From NCBI RefSeq assembly GCF_000430705.1, contig NZ_AUMN01000020.1, positions 1 to 64,000 of the forward strand: a DNA stretch of 64,000 nt. Direction: 5' to 3'. The DNA is from Arthrobacter castelli DSM 16402 (GTDB taxonomy: Bacteria; Actinomycetota; Actinomycetes; Actinomycetales; Micrococcaceae). Below the pieces are notes generated by a model. It was not told the origin of the DNA, searched no databases, and saw only the letters and a list, made by a program, of their open reading frames with translations. Every line of letters begins with the position of its first letter. Position 1 is the stretch's first letter. Of the stretch, positions 43,095-50,785 are shown one piece after another. Made by a program: the position numbers and the translations under genes.

Positions 43095-43541
43095 ATGGGC
43101 AATCCCGAAGTTGAAGACCGGCAGCTGGATGAGCTCACGAGTGAGTTGCGCACTATCGTTCCGGGAGTCACTGTTCTCTTCGCGTTCCTGCTGACTCTGC
43201 CGTTTTCATCCGGTTTCAGCCAGCTGAACGAACGAGACCGCGCGGTGTACATGGTCTCGTTGATCTCCGCAGCCTGCAGCCTTGTGCTGCTGCTCGGGGA
43301 GAGCGCCTATCACCGGTTGCGGGGCAAGCCGTACGACAAGAAGCAGCTGATCATCACGGCCACGCGCCAGGCGGTTGCGGCGCTGCTCCTGCTCATGATC
43401 TCCCTCACCTCATGTGTTTGGTACGTCACGCAGGTCGTATTTCCGGGGCGGCTGGCCATTTCCACGGCCGGCGGGCTACTGGTTCTGACCATCGCCACCT
43501 GGTTCGTACTCCCGCTCCTGAGACGTCGACGCAACCGCTGA
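43095..43541 (+). CDS. DUF6328 membrane protein
   Basis: A 148-residue protein of a conserved actinobacterial family. A charged N-terminus (QLDELTSELRTIVPGVTVLF) is followed by four membrane helices; ERDRAVYMVSLISAA between helices 1 and 2 and HRLRGKPYDKKQLI in the middle are characteristic. Function is not established. It ends in a very basic RRRRNR tail. Just after the stop there is a copy of the 48-bp dispersed repeat, which contains a hairpin and T-run that could end transcription. Confidence 0.78.
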   Translation: MGNPEVEDRQLDELTSELRTIVPGVTVLFAFLLTLPFSSGFSQLNERDRAVYMVSLISAACSLVLLLGESAYHRLRGKPYDKKQLIITATRQAVAALLLLMISLTSCVWYVTQVVFPGRLAISTAGGLLVLTIATWFVLPLLRRRRNR

Positions 43542-43556
43542 GAGCGCCTCCCGGTG

Positions 43557-43604
43557 CACGAATGGCCGGCTTCGGCATTTTGTACTCCTCGTACGAACAT
43601 CCCC
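43557..43604 (+). repeat. 48-bp dispersed repeat, copy A
   Basis: This copy runs CACGAATGGCCG ... TTTTGTACTCC ... ACGAACATCCCC and aligns without gaps to copy B at 48124-48171, with most positions identical. Its first half folds as AATGGCCG/CGGCATT (one bulge) followed by TTTT, like an intrinsic terminator. It lies between the convergent DUF6328 and MFS genes. Confidence 0.6.
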
Positions 43605-43615
43605 AGACTCACAGA

Positions 43616-44878
43616 CTACGGTTTCAGCGAACGGGACCGGGAGCGATCTACAACGGTGACGATCGCGACGATTGCGGTCAGCGTGGCTGCCAGCGCCAGC
43701 GGCGTCCAGACGGCATACGCAATGGCTGCTCCTGCCGCGGCTGTTCCGGCAGATCCAGCCGCGATCTTGAGCGCCCCGACCCAGATGAAAACCTGGCTGC
43801 GGGTCTCGGCCGAAGAATATTCGCTCCTCGCAGCGAGCGTTGCAGCGAAGAATATTGCGTTGGCAGCTCCGGCCAGGCCGAAAGCGGCCAGCGAAGTGGC
43901 CAGGGTGGGAACAAGCATCACCAGCGTCAGAAACGTTGCGACGACGACGGCCAGCAAGCTCATCAGCCGGTCGGCATTCCCGCGCAGCGGCCAAAGGATG
44001 AGACCTGCAGCCCCAAGGAGGTTTCCAATCCCATACGCGGCGACCAATGTCCCGGCTGCTGCGGGTGCCCCCAGCATAGGGGCGACGGCGACAGCGTAGA
44101 CCGGCAGCGCGGCGACAGTGAATGCAACTGTCACGGTGAGCGATAGTGTGCGGCGGAGCGGGCGGTTTCGCCAGATAACTCTCAGCGCGCCGACGGGGGA
44201 GGGGACGTCAACTGTGTGATGGAGTGGGGCTTGTTTGGGAAGCACCAGGACAGCGCCGGCGCCGAGGACGGCTGATCCGGCGAGGACCAGCGTGGCCGTG
44301 AGTACGTCGGACGTTGCCGTGATCCATGCAACTGCGGCGGGGCCAAGGGTGGCGCTCATCCCGTAGCTGACGACGTCCCAGCTTTGTGCCCTGCGGTGGC
44401 TCTCCAGCCCGGGGCCGGCTATGGATGGCAGCCGGCTGCTTACCCCGCCGGTGATCATGGGTCCGAAGGCGCCGGAGGCTACTAACGGGATGGCAGGCCA
44501 CAGCCCGCCCGTGATCGGCAGGAGCAGCGCAGCAGCGCCGAGCAATACACCGTGCAGAGCGCCGGACACTGCGATTACCTTTCGGCCGTCGCGGGCTGTA
44601 TCGAGACGCCGCGCGATGAAAGGGCCAAGCAGATGCGGCGCGGTGATTGAAGCGCCCAATATTCCGGCCACCCATCCCGGCGCTCCGTTGGCCGTTGCGA
44701 GCAGCACGATTGCGACGACGGCGCCACCGTCTGCGCTGCGGACCAGCGTCGCGGCGAAGATGTAGCGCGCCAGACCGCCGATGCGGCGCTTTTCCTCGGG
44801 AGACGTCCCCGTGTCGGTGTTACCGCTGGAGGCCGAGCTCATTAACAACCGTGGCAACGCGGGCTCGCTGGTGCTCAT
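43616..44878 (-). CDS. MFS transporter
   Basis: A 420-residue major facilitator protein with 12 helices. The loop 2-3 motif is GPFIARRLDTARDGRKVIAV, a form of the MFS A-motif. The C-terminus ends RSRSRSLKP. The ATG at 44878 has AAGGG upstream and overlaps the end of the DapA-family gene by 59 bases; 44842 is an alternative. It is the last gene of the XRE-controlled operon and could import or export the substrate of the lyase. The substrate is not predictable. Confidence 0.82.
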   Translation of the reverse strand: MSTSEPALPRLLMSSASSGNTDTGTSPEEKRRIGGLARYIFAATLVRSADGGAVVAIVLLATANGAPGWVAGILGASITAPHLLGPFIARRLDTARDGRKVIAVSGALHGVLLGAAALLLPITGGLWPAIPLVASGAFGPMITGGVSSRLPSIAGPGLESHRRAQSWDVVSYGMSATLGPAAVAWITATSDVLTATLVLAGSAVLGAGAVLVLPKQAPLHHTVDVPSPVGALRVIWRNRPLRRTLSLTVTVAFTVAALPVYAVAVAPMLGAPAAAGTLVAAYGIGNLLGAAGLILWPLRGNADRLMSLLAVVVATFLTLVMLVPTLATSLAAFGLAGAANAIFFAATLAARSEYSSAETRSQVFIWVGALKIAAGSAGTAAAGAAIAYAVWTPLALAATLTAIVAIVTVVDRSRSRSLKP

Positions 44879-45719
44879 TCAGCCCTTGGATCGGCAATGG
44901 GAGGCTGTCCCGGGGTGCGAGCCCCAAATGTTCTGCCAGGGCCGCCACAACGCGGATGCTGCCGCCGAAATCGGCGAACAATTGCCACAATGGCGCAAGG
45001 CGTTCGGATTCGGCCAATGCCTCGGACACGCGACCTTCCAGCGCGTCTCGGGTGATCCGCATGGCCGGATCCGGCAGTGTCCCTCCGATGACGGAATACC
45101 ACGTATCGCATCCGGCGGCGAGACCGGCGGCGGCCGTCGGGTCTCCTGACACGCCGATAGTTACGTGCTCGGGCACGGCTCTGCGGATCTCCTCCACCCG
45201 GGCTTGGGCCTGCTCCGGATCGGTCGGAACCCCGGGGATCTTGATGGAGGCGATCCCGGGCAGTTCCGCGATACGTCCATACAGCTCGGTGGTGAAGCTG
45301 AAGTGGGTGGTCCCGGGATTGTCGTAGACGACGACGGGCAGCGAGGAGTTCTGCGTGACGGTCCGGAACAGCTCGTACACGTCATCGTCGGTGAGGGGCT
45401 GATACGTCATCGGCGCGAGTAAGAGCCCCGAGGCGCCGGCTTCCTGCGCTTCTTCCGCATGCCTGAGCACCTGCGAGGTCCGCAGTCCGCCAATCCCGGC
45501 CAATACGGGTGTGCCGTTGGCGTGTTCGACGGCGAGGCGGGCGACGCGGCTGCGTTCCTCGCTGCTCAGGTATGCATAGGAGCCGGTTGATCCGAGCGCG
45601 GTGATGGAATCCACGTCCGCCTCCGCCAGTCGTTGGATCAGACCGATGAAGGCTTCCTCATCGATGGCATCATTTGCCAGAGGCGTGAGGGGAAAGGCAC
45701 TCATGCCGGTGAACATCAT
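44820..45719 (-). CDS. DapA/NanA-family dihydrodipicolinate synthase-like lyase
   Basis: A 299-residue TIM-barrel aldolase. TALGSTGSYAYLS corresponds to the GTTGE substrate loop, LLAPMTYQPLTDDD supplies the catalytic Tyr, and IASIKIPGVPTD the Schiff-base Lys. The altered substrate loop (GSTGSYAYLS rather than GTTGE) and the operon context argue against lysine synthesis and for a catabolic keto-acid aldolase or dehydratase. AGGAG supports the ATG at 45719. It sits between an EamA exporter and an MFS transporter. Confidence 0.85.
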   Translation of the reverse strand: MMFTGMSAFPLTPLANDAIDEEAFIGLIQRLAEADVDSITALGSTGSYAYLSSEERSRVARLAVEHANGTPVLAGIGGLRTSQVLRHAEEAQEAGASGLLLAPMTYQPLTDDDVYELFRTVTQNSSLPVVVYDNPGTTHFSFTTELYGRIAELPGIASIKIPGVPTDPEQAQARVEEIRRAVPEHVTIGVSGDPTAAAGLAAGCDTWYSVIGGTLPDPAMRITRDALEGRVSEALAESERLAPLWQLFADFGGSIRVVAALAEHLGLAPRDSLPLPIQGLNEHQRARVATVVNELGLQR

Positions 45720-45726
45720 GCGGCTC

Positions 45727-46626
45727 CTATGCGTTGAGGTCGGTGTGGGAGGGCGCGCTGTCAAGGTTCCGTGGCCGACGTCGTCCGCCCCGTTGCGCGG
45801 CGGCCCCGGCGAAGACGATGAGCAGGATCCCCGCGATCTGGATGCCGGAGGGCTGCTGATGCAGCACCAGCAAGCCGAGCAGCACGCCGAAGGCCGGTTC
45901 GAGCGCCATCAGGGTCCCGAACGCCGTCGGCGTCATATGGCGCAGGGCGAGCATCTCGAAGGCGAAAGGCAACACCGGCAACAGGATGGCCAGCCCGGCT
46001 GCGGCGGCCAGCACGCCAAGGCCGAGGTGGCCGAGCGCCTGTGGTATGCCGACGACAGCGGCCGTCGCCGCGGCGACAGGCACGGTCAGCGTCAATGCTC
46101 CGATGCCGGTGAAATGGTCCCCGATGTGCTGGGTGAGCGTGATGTAGACGGCCCACCCCACCGCCGCGAAGGCGGCGAAACCGATGCCGGCGAGGTTGAT
46201 GTCGCCCTGCCAGGGTTTGGTGAGCAGCACGACGCCGATCAGCGCCACGGCCGGCCAGACCAGCGCCTTCGCGTTGTGGCTGCGCACGGCCGCGATGGTC
46301 AGCGGGCCCAGGAACTCGATGGAGACCGCGGTGCCGAGCGGGATGTGCTCGATCGCCGCCAGGAAGGCGATGGTCACCAGCCCGGTGGTGATGCCCAGTC
46401 CGAGCAGGGCGGGCATGTCACGGCGGCGCACATCACGCAGCGGCGGGCGGGCCAGGGCCAGCAGGATCAGCGCGCCCATGGTGAGCCTGAGCCAGGCGGT
46501 TCCGGCGGCGCCGACGGCCGCGATCAAATCCACCGACAGGGCCGAGCCCAGCTGCACGGACAGCATCGCCGCCACCGCCAGCGACCACGGAGGCACTGGC
46601 AGACGGCCCGCGGAGCGACGGATCAC
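45727..46626 (-). CDS. EamA/RhtA-family metabolite exporter
   Basis: A 299-residue DMT-superfamily transporter with ten helices in two EamA repeats (GAAGTAWLRLTMGALILLAL in the first, FEMLALRHMTPTAFGTLMAL in the second). The pattern is close to RhtA/YddG-type exporters of threonine, homoserine and aromatic amino acids. Its ATG overlaps the stop of the B3/B4 gene (ATGA), so the genes are translationally coupled. It may remove an amino acid made or tested by its neighbours. Confidence 0.87.
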   Translation of the reverse strand: MIRRSAGRLPVPPWSLAVAAMLSVQLGSALSVDLIAAVGAAGTAWLRLTMGALILLALARPPLRDVRRRDMPALLGLGITTGLVTIAFLAAIEHIPLGTAVSIEFLGPLTIAAVRSHNAKALVWPAVALIGVVLLTKPWQGDINLAGIGFAAFAAVGWAVYITLTQHIGDHFTGIGALTLTVPVAAATAAVVGIPQALGHLGLGVLAAAAGLAILLPVLPFAFEMLALRHMTPTAFGTLMALEPAFGVLLGLLVLHQQPSGIQIAGILLIVFAGAAAQRGGRRRPRNLDSAPSHTDLNA

Positions 46627-47411
46627 GGGGCCACCGCTTCACCGCCGGACGATCCGGCGTCGCGGCTGGAGCCGGCGCCAGGCGACCCGGCGTCGCCGCT
46701 GCGGATCAACCGGCGGGCGACCGCGACGTCGGGGCCGAGCCGTCCCAGATGCGCTGTCAGGCTGTCGGCGGCCGCGTCCAGTTCCTCGTCGGTCATCGGC
46801 TCGAGCGCGTCGAGGATGAACAGCGCCGACGTCGTGTCCTCAGTCAGCGCGGTGCGCCGTCCCTGGCGCCAGTTCCAGCGTCGGCAGGTCACCCCCGACT
46901 CGTCGCACCACACCACCTCGCCGAGTTTGGGATGCTCGATCACTGATTCTCCACCGGCGACGGTATCGAACAGCTCCTCGCCGGAGGCGCGGATCAGCCG
47001 CGGCGCGCCGGTGTACCCGGCCAGATCTTCCCCGCCGACCGGGCTCTGATGGAGGACGGAGATGGCGTTGTACAGGTCGGTGAGCCGATTGACCCGCGGC
47101 AGGCCCTCCTCGGCCCGGCGCAGCAATGCCTCCAGGCTGTTGCGGGTCCGTTGCGGCTTCGCACCGAACGCCCGGTAGGCCTCCCGCCAAGCGGCCACAT
47201 GACCCAGTTCCTCCACCGGCCGGCTTGCGAGCAGTTCACGAGTGGCGGTTTCAGCCGACTCGAGCAAAGACTCACTCACCTCATCGGTCGGACCGGGAAT
47301 AATCCCGTCAACGGCGAGCAGCATCGCCCGGTAGTCAGGCCGCAGGTCGAACACGGCGGCGTCGACATGGCCGCGATCGAGGAAATCCTGCAGCACGGGC
47401 GCATCACCCAT
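46623..47411 (-). CDS. B3/B4 tRNA-binding-domain protein
   Basis: A 262-residue protein with the B3/B4 fold that edits misacylated tRNA in phenylalanyl-tRNA synthetase beta subunits: HVAAWREAYRAFGAKPQRTRNSLEAL (conserved core), LYNAISVLHQSPVGGEDLAGY, GEVVWCDESGVTCRRWNWRQG. Free-standing B3/B4 proteins are common near amino acid exporters and regulators, but their substrate is not known. GGAGG lies inside the end of the XRE gene and serves the ATG at 47411; both ends overlap neighbours. A Ser/Gly/Asp-rich tail ends the protein. Confidence 0.85.
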   Translation of the reverse strand: MGDAPVLQDFLDRGHVDAAVFDLRPDYRAMLLAVDGIIPGPTDEVSESLLESAETATRELLASRPVEELGHVAAWREAYRAFGAKPQRTRNSLEALLRRAEEGLPRVNRLTDLYNAISVLHQSPVGGEDLAGYTGAPRLIRASGEELFDTVAGGESVIEHPKLGEVVWCDESGVTCRRWNWRQGRRTALTEDTTSALFILDALEPMTDEELDAAADSLTAHLGRLGPDVAVARRLIRSGDAGSPGAGSSRDAGSSGGEAVAP

Positions 47412-48009
47412 GGTCTGCCTCCATCTTGTGTGCCGTTCCCACGCCCGGTTCGAATACCGACAGCGAAAAACGCGCCGGCTCCCCGGTCGGGTTGGCATAG
47501 GAATGCGCCACATCGCCGTCGAAGCCCACTGCATCTCCCGCGTCAAGGGTGACTGATTGGTCAGCCGCCTCGACCGTGATGCTGCCCTGATGCACCTGCA
47601 GCAATTCCTTGGTCCCCGGTGCATGGGCCTCACTGGTGTGCTGATCGCCGGGACCCAGCGTCCAGTCCCACAGTTCGACGACGTCGGGAGGCTCGGTGCC
47701 GGCCATTAGCACGCCGCGTCCGCCGGCGTCACCATGCCACAGCGCCGCGCCATCACCCCGTCGCGTCACCTTCACCGGCTTTGGCCCCGCAGACTCGACC
47801 AGCGCCGGCAGCCCCACACCGAGGGCGTCACTGATTCGCAACAAGGTGCCGATACTGGGGTTGGCCGCAGCCTGCTCCACATTGACCAACATCCTGCGGC
47901 TCACCCCGGCGGCCTCCGCCAGTTGATCCAGCGTCCACCCGCGCGACTGCCGCTCCTGCTTCACCCTGGCACCGATCGCCGAGGACAACGCTGCTACATG
48001 CTCATCCAT
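47404..48009 (-). CDS. XRE-family regulator with cupin domain
   Basis: A 201-residue regulator. The N-terminal Cro/C1 HTH (WTLDQLAEAAGVSRRMLVNVEQ, residues about 26-47, given as motif) is joined to a C-terminal cupin (LQVHQGSITVEAADQSVTLDAGDAVGFDGDVAHSYANP as its central strands) that probably binds a small ligand. It heads the operon B3/B4, EamA, DapA-like, MFS. The ATG at 48009 has no Shine-Dalgarno site, and a CATTAT -10 lies nine bases upstream, so the mRNA may be leaderless. A palindrome overlaps this promoter, suggesting autoregulation. Confidence 0.85.
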   Translation of the reverse strand: MDEHVAALSSAIGARVKQERQSRGWTLDQLAEAAGVSRRMLVNVEQAAANPSIGTLLRISDALGVGLPALVESAGPKPVKVTRRGDGAALWHGDAGGRGVLMAGTEPPDVVELWDWTLGPGDQHTSEAHAPGTKELLQVHQGSITVEAADQSVTLDAGDAVGFDGDVAHSYANPTGEPARFSLSVFEPGVGTAHKMEADHG

Positions 48010-48022
48010 AAAGGCACGATAA

Positions 48023-48037
48023 TGCACTCATAGTGCA
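48023..48037. promoter_or_regulatory. Operator palindrome at the XRE-cupin promoter
   Basis: TGCACT-CAT-AGTGCA, with perfect 6-bp arms, lies 14-28 bp upstream of the XRE start. On the minus strand it overlaps CATTAT and the spacer to TTTGCA, the presumed promoter. It is the natural binding site of the XRE protein itself. Confidence 0.6.
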
Positions 48038-48078
48038 GGATGCAAAGCCGGGATGTTTGGCCGGGGAGCTCCGGGCCA

Positions 48079-48119
48079 GGTGTGGTGTCGTTCGGCCGGG
48101 GAGTACAACAGCGGGTCCC
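48079..48119 (-). repeat. Dispersed repeat, copy C (inverted, diverged)
   Basis: Read on the minus strand it contains GCTGTTGTACTCCCC then GGCCGAACGACACC, matching the second half of copies A and B (TTGTACTCC...CGAACA). It faces copy B head to head, so the pair can fold into a long hairpin in the space between the XRE gene and the pRiA4b-type gene. Confidence 0.5.
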
Positions 48120-48123
48120 GATG

Positions 48124-48171
48124 CACTAATGCCCGATTTTGGCGGTTTTGTACTCCCGGCACGAACACCCC
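48124..48171 (+). repeat. 48-bp dispersed repeat, copy B
   Basis: CACTAATGCCCG ... GGTTTTGTACTCC ... ACGAACACCCC aligns gap-free with copy A at 43557-43604. Differences in the first half tend to keep the potential stem (AATGCCCG with a TGGCGGTT partner is weaker). The rest of the 278-bp gap to 48287 is GC-rich with tandem CCGTCAC units near 48240-48275. Confidence 0.6.
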
Positions 48172-48287
48172 GCGCCACGAACACCCACCGCACGGCGGAG
48201 TCCCGGCAGAACGCCGCCGGTGCACGGAGGCGCAGGCCACCCTGCCGTCACCCTGCCGTCACCCCCGCCGTCACAGGCCGAGCCGGG

Positions 48288-50177
48288 CTACCTCAGCCTG
48301 GACAACGCCGCGTTGACGCTGTCCACCTCGAACGCCTTCGGGTCGATGGACTCACCGGGCTCGAGGCCGAGCCAGTCCCGGAACTCAGCGTGCTCTTCGT
48401 GCGAGGGGTCATTGGCGGCTTCGACCATCTCCGTCCAGCCATGGACGCCGCCCGAATCGTCGGCGGGTGCTGCACCCCTGCCGCCGGTGCAAACGGGCAA
48501 TTCCTCACCGGCTGAATCCAGCGTCTTCTCCACCTGGATGTCGTGGACCCAGTCATCGCCGAAGTCGTACACGTAGGTCAGCTTCTTGACGGCTCCCGAG
48601 AACAGTTCATCCAGGGAAACCGTTGACTCGTCACGCTCGCCTTCGTCCATGAACTCCGGGGGACGGTAAAGAGTACCGCGGTACGGTCCGTCAGTGCTGA
48701 AGGCATGCATATGGGAGCCCATCCAGCCGAAGGATAGCTGGATGACCGCGTGCAACTCATTCAGGCGGATTGAAGAGGGCACCACGATGCGTCGCCAGAT
48801 CGGCGGCTTGGACCCGTGCAGCCCGATTTTCAACTGCCATGCCTCGGCGTCGGGGGAGTTCGTGATGCCGTCCGCCGTGCTGGTGCCGGGGAAAGGCGTC
48901 TCAAACAGTTCGTCGTCGAAGTCCTCCTCGGCCGCAAGCGCAAAATCCCTGACATTGTCAACGATCGCACCGACACACTGGGCAACGGCCGGAGCCACCG
49001 TGAAATGATCCTTGCCGGTGAGCACACCAAGTTCCGAAAGCTGGTCCAGGCGGTGCTTGGCGAAGCGGGCGGTCAACGTGCTGAAGATATCCGACTCGTC
49101 AGCTGGCTCGGTCAGCAGCTCATCGAACCTCGCTCTTTCCACAGGCTCCGACGTACCGGCCGTCAGCACCATCAACATCAGAGACGCGACGGCGGGAACC
49201 ATCGGCTCGAATACATCGTCCGGCACAACGGTGCGCAGCAGGAAACTGGTGACGAAGTTCCGGTACTGGTTGACTCGTTCCGGTTCTCCGCCGTGCAGCC
49301 ATTGCTCGGCCTGAGCGGTGGGCTTCACCGTCGTCGACGTTAGCGATATGAGCTCGACTTCATACAAGGCCGCCCAAATGGTGCTGAGCAGCGGAACGTC
49401 GTGCATGGAGCGGACGGTCGGGACGGTTTCGTCGTCGGGCACATCATCCGTCAGCTCGAGACCGGGCAGGGGCTCGAACATGGGACTGGATTTATTGCCG
49501 GCCTTCACCCGTACGCCGACGCACGCTGCCGCTGCCTCGATGTCTTTTCGCCGCAGCGCTCCGGTTTGGGTCACTTGCTTGCCGGCCCCCAGCCACTGCA
49601 GCAGGTGGCTCGTCCGGCGGATCAACTCCAGCTCTGAAAAGCCGGTGGCTTCTTCGGAATGACTGAGTTCGGGGACGTCCAACTCCGGCAGCGACGGGTC
49701 GTCCTCGTCCCAGTCTTCCTCCGACAGCAGGCCATCGGTGTCGGCGAACTCCTCGTCAGAGCCGGTCCAGCGGCCGCTGTCTTGCAGGTAGTGCAGGTAC
49801 AAGTGCCATGCATTGACGAACGCTTCGGCGGCTCCGGGTTCATCGGATGTTGCGGAGTAGACCGAGGTGATGGCCTCTTCGATTGTCCATGGAGGCAGGA
49901 ATGTGGCGGTGGCCTCGGGCGACATCTGAGAGCACATTTCGACCAAGGTCTGCGCCATATTCAGGCAGAGCATCGCTCCGTCCGGATCATCTGTCTCCTG
50001 GCTGAACCACTCGACGAAATCCGGGGTGAACGAGTCGATGAGTTGCTTATTGCGTTCTTCCGCCGTGCGTGCCGGGGCGGAGGGCACCGCGTGCAGGTGG
50101 CGGCGCTGCTTGGCCTTGGCGGACTTGTCGGATTTGTTTTTGGGCTTGGGCCGGTTCGCCTTGGGTCGCTTCGACAC
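48288..50177 (-). CDS. Plasmid pRiA4b ORF-3-family protein
   Basis: A 629-residue protein. The N-terminus is Lys-rich and basic (SKRPKANRPKPKNKSDK), followed by about 420 residues of mostly helical, acidic sequence without a known domain. The last 180 residues are the pRiA4b ORF-3 (IS1096 TnpR-like) domain: WQLKIGLHGSKPPIWRRIVV, HAVIQLSFGWMGSHMHAF, LTYVYDFGDDWVHDIQVEK and CTGGRGAAPADDSGGV. The domain's function is unknown, and the long N-terminal region is unusual. GTG at 50177 follows AAGGGA at good spacing; an ATG at 50192 is the alternative. Confidence 0.8.
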   Translation of the reverse strand: MSKRPKANRPKPKNKSDKSAKAKQRRHLHAVPSAPARTAEERNKQLIDSFTPDFVEWFSQETDDPDGAMLCLNMAQTLVEMCSQMSPEATATFLPPWTIEEAITSVYSATSDEPGAAEAFVNAWHLYLHYLQDSGRWTGSDEEFADTDGLLSEEDWDEDDPSLPELDVPELSHSEEATGFSELELIRRTSHLLQWLGAGKQVTQTGALRRKDIEAAAACVGVRVKAGNKSSPMFEPLPGLELTDDVPDDETVPTVRSMHDVPLLSTIWAALYEVELISLTSTTVKPTAQAEQWLHGGEPERVNQYRNFVTSFLLRTVVPDDVFEPMVPAVASLMLMVLTAGTSEPVERARFDELLTEPADESDIFSTLTARFAKHRLDQLSELGVLTGKDHFTVAPAVAQCVGAIVDNVRDFALAAEEDFDDELFETPFPGTSTADGITNSPDAEAWQLKIGLHGSKPPIWRRIVVPSSIRLNELHAVIQLSFGWMGSHMHAFSTDGPYRGTLYRPPEFMDEGERDESTVSLDELFSGAVKKLTYVYDFGDDWVHDIQVEKTLDSAGEELPVCTGGRGAAPADDSGGVHGWTEMVEAANDPSHEEHAEFRDWLGLEPGESIDPKAFEVDSVNAALSRLR

Positions 50178-50250
50178 CTGCTGTCCCTTCATCGGCAATG
50201 GTTTGTTCCAAACCTACAAGCCCAGCTGCCGTCGGTTCCAGATGTCTTCG

Positions 50251-50508
50251 CTATCCGTAGTGATAACGTACGGAGACGATGACGAGCTGGTCGTCGTCGA
50301 CGGCGTAAACCAGCCTGTGCTCGTCGGAGATCCTTCGTGACCAATATCCGGCCAACTGATGCTTCAGTGCCTCGGGCTTACCCAACCCCTCCAACGGTGA
50401 TCGCAAACAATCTTTGATGAGAAGATTGACCCTTTTGAGCGTGGCGTTGTCGGTCTTCTGCCAATAGAGATAGTCGTCCCACGCGTGTGGCGTGAAAACC
50501 ACGTTCAT
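50251..50508 (-). CDS. yoeB: Txe/YoeB-family toxin (mRNA interferase)
   Basis: An 85-residue toxin, the exact family length. Residues known to be catalytic in E. coli YoeB are in the same positions: Glu46 (KPEALKH), Arg65 (DEHRLVY), and His83-Tyr84 at the C-terminus (VRYHYG). It binds the ribosomal A site and cleaves mRNA when its antitoxin is degraded. The start overlaps the antitoxin stop by four bases, so the pair is translationally coupled. Confidence 0.93.
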   Translation of the reverse strand: MNVVFTPHAWDDYLYWQKTDNATLKRVNLLIKDCLRSPLEGLGKPEALKHQLAGYWSRRISDEHRLVYAVDDDQLVIVSVRYHYG

Positions 50509-50750
50509 TCGGGCAGGCTTTGCTCGACCGTTTCTCCGCGACGGTGTTGAGCTATGCTCTCCAGCAGGTAGGTGGCATTGGCAGGTGAGCGCAAAAGGTG
50601 CGCCGTTTCTTCAAGAGACTCGTATTCGCTGAGTGACATCAGCACGGCATTGCCGCGCTTGGACGTTATTTCGATGGCGGTCCGGTCGTCGTTGACCTGC
50701 TCGATAAGTGGAAAGAGGCTTTTCCGTGCCTCCGAAGCTGTGACAGCCAT
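50505..50750 (-). CDS. yefM: Phd/YefM-family antitoxin
   Basis: An 81-residue antitoxin. The N-terminal DNA-binding and dimer domain is typical (AVTASEARKSLFPLIEQVND, then ITSKRGNAVLMSLSEYESL), and the C-terminal third would wrap the toxin. AGGAGGGG precedes the ATG at 50750. It should neutralise the YoeB toxin and repress the operon through the palindrome 14 bp upstream. Confidence 0.93.
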   Translation of the reverse strand: MAVTASEARKSLFPLIEQVNDDRTAIEITSKRGNAVLMSLSEYESLEETAHLLRSPANATYLLESIAQHRRGETVEQSLPE

Positions 50751-50763
50751 GACCCCTCCTATA

Positions 50764-50783
50764 TGGTACAAAATATTGTACCA
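50764..50783. promoter_or_regulatory. YefM-YoeB operator
   Basis: TGGTACAA and TTGTACCA form perfect 8-bp arms around AATA. The TGTAC core matches the known YefM-type operator motif. On the minus strand TACAAT inside it can serve as -10, so binding of the antitoxin complex would block transcription. Confidence 0.8.
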
Positions 50784-50785
50784 CT

